Below are positions 62,110 through 64,000 of a stretch of DNA of 64,000 bases, one piece after another. The stretch is from positions 62,001 through 126,000 of the forward strand of contig CAUJCT010000026.1 in NCBI GenBank assembly GCA_963169345.1, in the 5' to 3' direction. This DNA comes from Bacteroidota bacterium (GTDB lineage Bacteria > Bacteroidota > Bacteroidia > NS11-12g > UBA955). The first letter of the stretch is position 1; each line of letters starts with the position of its first letter. The notes under the pieces were generated by a model, which was not told the origin of the DNA, made no database searches, and worked only from the letters and a program-made list of their open reading frames with translations. A program made the position numbers and the translations under genes.

Positions 62110-62988
62110 TTAATAAAGTTGATCAATCTTCAATTTTAAATATCTCTTGGTTGAGAAAAATACACTCACCCAGGAAATTACAAAGGCCAAAACTAATAAA
62201 AATCCTGCTAAAAGCGCATACTGGTACAGAAATAATTGCCAATAATTTTGATTAAGTTGCAATTCTGACAGATAAACAAGCCCTCCTAACATACCCATTG
62301 CTACCAATGCGGATATTAATGCATATAAACTGTACATACTTAAAAATGGTTTTATGATAAACCAATCTGAAGCGCCTACGTATTGCATACTCTTAATTAA
62401 AAACCTTCTGGCGAACATGTTAATTCGCACTGTACTGTTGATCAGAGCCAGGCTTATTAATAGCATTATACCGGCTACTGCCAGCAATACCATTCTGACT
62501 GTTTTTAAGTTGCGGTTGATTTCCGTCAATTGATTCTTTCCTAAATCATCTTTAGCATAATTGACATCATTGACTTCCGGCAATAATTTCAACTGACTTT
62601 CTATTAACTCCATTTTGCCTTCCTCGGCATAATCTGCTTTAATGTTAATCTGCAGTGCATGAGGGAGTGGATTATAACCAAGTGTTTTAATAAAATCGTT
62701 GCCCAGTCTCTTGATTTCTTTTCTGGCTGCAACTTCCCTGTCAATAAATTCAGTACTGTTAACAAAACTCAGTTTACGAATGTTCTGTTCAGTTTTTCTT
62801 GCGTCTTCGGATGTGGTTGTATCAGTAAAATAAACAAAAATTTCGAAATTACCCTGATAAAACTCTGTCAGATGTTTAGCGTAAATGCTGATAAGACCAA
62901 TTAATCCTACTATAAACAGAACCAATGACATGCTTATAATTGTTGGCCAAAATGAAGTCCTCTTTTTATATTTATTCTCGTGATTCAA
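62110..62988 (-). CDS. ftsX: Cell-division protein FtsX-like permease
   Basis: 292 residues from TTG 62988. Four membrane helices: one at the N-terminus (about 15-38), a periplasmic loop (about 40-165, with YFTDTTTSEDARKTEQNIRK), and three helices near the C-terminus. FtsEX couples ATP hydrolysis to activation of peptidoglycan hydrolases, often through EnvC. The EnvC-like protein at 26.7 kb is a possible partner. 11 bases after the thyA stop. Confidence 0.9.
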   Translation of the reverse strand: MNHENKYKKRTSFWPTIISMSLVLFIVGLIGLISIYAKHLTEFYQGNFEIFVYFTDTTTSEDARKTEQNIRKLSFVNSTEFIDREVAARKEIKRLGNDFIKTLGYNPLPHALQINIKADYAEEGKMELIESQLKLLPEVNDVNYAKDDLGKNQLTEINRNLKTVRMVLLAVAGIMLLISLALINSTVRINMFARRFLIKSMQYVGASDWFIIKPFLSMYSLYALISALVAMGMLGGLVYLSELQLNQNYWQLFLYQYALLAGFLLVLAFVISWVSVFFSTKRYLKLKIDQLY

Positions 62989-62999
62989 TTCTTTATGAT

Positions 63000-63797
63000 T
63001 TATACAGCCACAGGTGCCTTGATTGCAGGATGGGGGTTATAATCTGTCAGTTCAAAATCCTCAAACTTGAAATCGAAAATTGAGTGAACTTCCGGATTGA
63101 TTTTCATTACAGGATACGACCTTACTTCTCTTGATAACTGAGTTTCAACTTGTTCAAAATGGTTTGTGTAAATATGAGCATCTCCAAAACTATGAACAAA
63201 ATCTCCGTATTCTAAACCGGTCACTTGTGCAAGCATCATGGTCAGTAGTGCATACGAAGCGATATTAAATGGTACTCCAAGAAAAATATCGGCACTTCTC
63301 TGATACAATTGGCAAGAAAGCTTTCCATCTGCTACATAAAACTGAAAAAGGCAATGGCAAGGTGCTAAAGCCATCTTTGGTAAATCAGCAGGATTCCAGG
63401 CACTGACAATCATTCTTCTGCTGTCTGGATTCTTTTTTAAAGTTTCTACTACTTCTGTAATTTGGTCAATAACATGACCATCAGGACCCGACCAGCTGCG
63501 CCATTGTTTGCCGTAAACTGGGCCTAAATCTCCATTCTCATCTGCCCATTCGTCCCAGATACTTACTCCATTCTCTTTAAGATAGGCAATATTCGTTTCC
63601 CCTTTTAAAAACCAGAGTAATTCATGAATAATGGATTTCAAATGTACTTTCTTAGTGGTTACCAAGGGAAATCCCTCTTGTAAGTTAAACCGCATCTGAT
63701 AACCAAAAACACTCTTGGTTCCGGTACCTGTGCGATCACTCTTCATAACCCCATTCTCATATACATACTGTAGGAATTTTTCGTACTGATCCGACAT
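63000..63797 (-). CDS. thyA: Thymidylate synthase ThyA
   Basis: 265 residues. Catalytic Cys in [29 protein letters not shown] and the C-terminal [10 protein letters not shown] are typical. It makes dTMP from dUMP using methylene-tetrahydrofolate. First gene of the leftward unit; the -7 box ends 4 bases before the ATG. Confidence 0.96.
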   Translation of the reverse strand: MSDQYEKFLQYVYENGVMKSDRTGTGTKSVFGYQMRFNLQEGFPLVTTKKVHLKSIIHELLWFLKGETNIAYLKENGVSIWDEWADENGDLGPVYGKQWRSWSGPDGHVIDQITEVVETLKKNPDSRRMIVSAWNPADLPKMALAPCHCLFQFYVADGKLSCQLYQRSADIFLGVPFNIASYALLTMMLAQVTGLEYGDFVHSFGDAHIYTNHFEQVETQLSREVRSYPVMKINPEVHSIFDFKFEDFELTDYNPHPAIKAPVAV

Positions 63798-63801
63798 GGT
63801 T

Positions 63802-63809
63802 CAAAATTA
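63802..63809 (-). promoter_or_regulatory. -7 promoter box TAATTTTG for thyA-ftsX-DUF3098-uppP
   Basis: Perfect match on the minus strand ending 4 bases before the ATG at 63797. The mRNA probably starts at the ATG itself. Confidence 0.6.
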
Positions 63810-63882
63810 GTTTATTTGAGACGTATTCCCATTAACATGTTTTTAACCCGTATTGTGGTTTTTCCACTTTTAAGGAAGTAAA

Positions 63883-63909
63883 AAAACCGCATCTTTTACA
63901 TGCGGTTTT
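63883..63909 (-). terminator. Rho-independent terminator of the partial gene at the right edge
   Basis: AAAACCGCAT, a 7-base loop, then ATGCGGTTTT: a 10-bp stem. On the minus strand it is followed by a T run, so it ends the transcript arriving from the right, about 20 bases after the stop at 63930. Confidence 0.85.
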
Positions 63910-63929
63910 AAATTCTTCTATCTGATTTG

Positions 63930-64000
63930 CTACCAAAGCTGATCTTTGTATAGCTCAGATGAACTAGTGCCTACTTTCTGACAGCTCATTTCATGGTCGG
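63930..64000 (-). CDS. 3' end of a gene continuing beyond the window, unidentified
   Basis: On the minus strand a frame enters from the right edge and ends at TAG (63930-63932). The visible residues are DHEMSCQKVGTSSSELYKDQ followed by Leu-Trp. It is open to the window edge and followed by a good terminator, which supports it as a real gene end, but only 22 residues are visible and I do not recognise the family. Confidence 0.45.
   Translation of the reverse strand, partial: DHEMSCQKVGTSSSELYKDQLW

Noticed and set aside
63910..64000. Possible tRNA or small RNA ahead of the right-edge terminator
   Set aside because: No acceptor stem or T-loop could be folded; a coding frame ending 20 bases before the terminator explains it better.

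Overview
This window is chromosomal DNA of a low-GC member of the Bacteroidota. Five predicted secreted proteins end in type IX secretion (T9SS) C-terminal sorting domains. Most transcription units are preceded by the Bacteroidota -7 box TAnnTTTG, in several cases with TTG about 20 bp upstream. Several family calls are typical of the phylum (OstA-like, DUF2795, DUF4292, DUF3098, OmpA with thrombospondin type-3 repeats, long PurM, archaeal-type ProS). I see no rRNA, tRNA, CRISPR array, insertion sequence or prophage. Gene density is very high, with many 1-4 base stop/start overlaps and frequent TTG or GTG starts.

Layout. 1-6.1 kb: a 5'-truncated FAD oxidoreductase, a LamG/T9SS protein, then two leftward units for surface glycan or glycolipid work (deacetylase-acyltransferase-MaoC hydratase, and epimerase-glycosyltransferase). 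6.2-11.7 kb: S41 protease with a TauE-type transporter, then divergent ostA-like and tilS. 11.7-22.9 kb: a PKD/metzincin T9SS protease, DUF2795, unknown genes, hflX, a DUF6427-like membrane protein, a glutathione peroxidase-like lipoprotein, DUF2452 and a polysaccharide flippase. 22.9-29.2 kb: one long operon (dut, sugar nucleotidyltransferase, TPR lipoprotein, DUF4292 lipoprotein, EnvC-like, 3-hydroxyacyl-CoA dehydrogenase, degenerate Rieske-like lipoprotein). 29.3-38.6 kb: OmpA with a clear terminator, an AraC-like membrane regulator that stops early, a Cys/Lys-rich secreted peptide, gdh-psd, leuS and a protein-glutaminase-like secreted hydrolase. 38.6-53.1 kb: BNR/T9SS protein, ABC exporter, prolyl oligopeptidase, an eight-repeat plus five-ASH-domain T9SS protein, proS and an OmpP1/FadL-type porin. 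53.1-61 kb: purM, then a heme-uptake locus. 61-64 kb: leftward thyA-ftsX-DUF3098-uppP and the 3' end of another gene.

The most interesting part is the locus at 54.5-59.8 kb. A perfect 19-bp dyad resembling a Fur-family operator overlaps the promoter of a LuxR-type regulator with a degenerate receiver. It is followed by a HmuY-like protein carrying a T9SS sorting domain, a TonB receptor with a heme-receptor-like YRTP-His-NPQL signature, and a second HmuY-like protein that is a lipoprotein. I read this as an iron/heme-controlled system with two different surface hemophores. Other points of note are a protein-glutaminase-like Cys-His-Asp protein whose start codon lies in a hairpin, three pairs of face-to-face interlocked promoters between divergent genes, and a set of promoters so close to the start codon that the mRNAs are probably leaderless.
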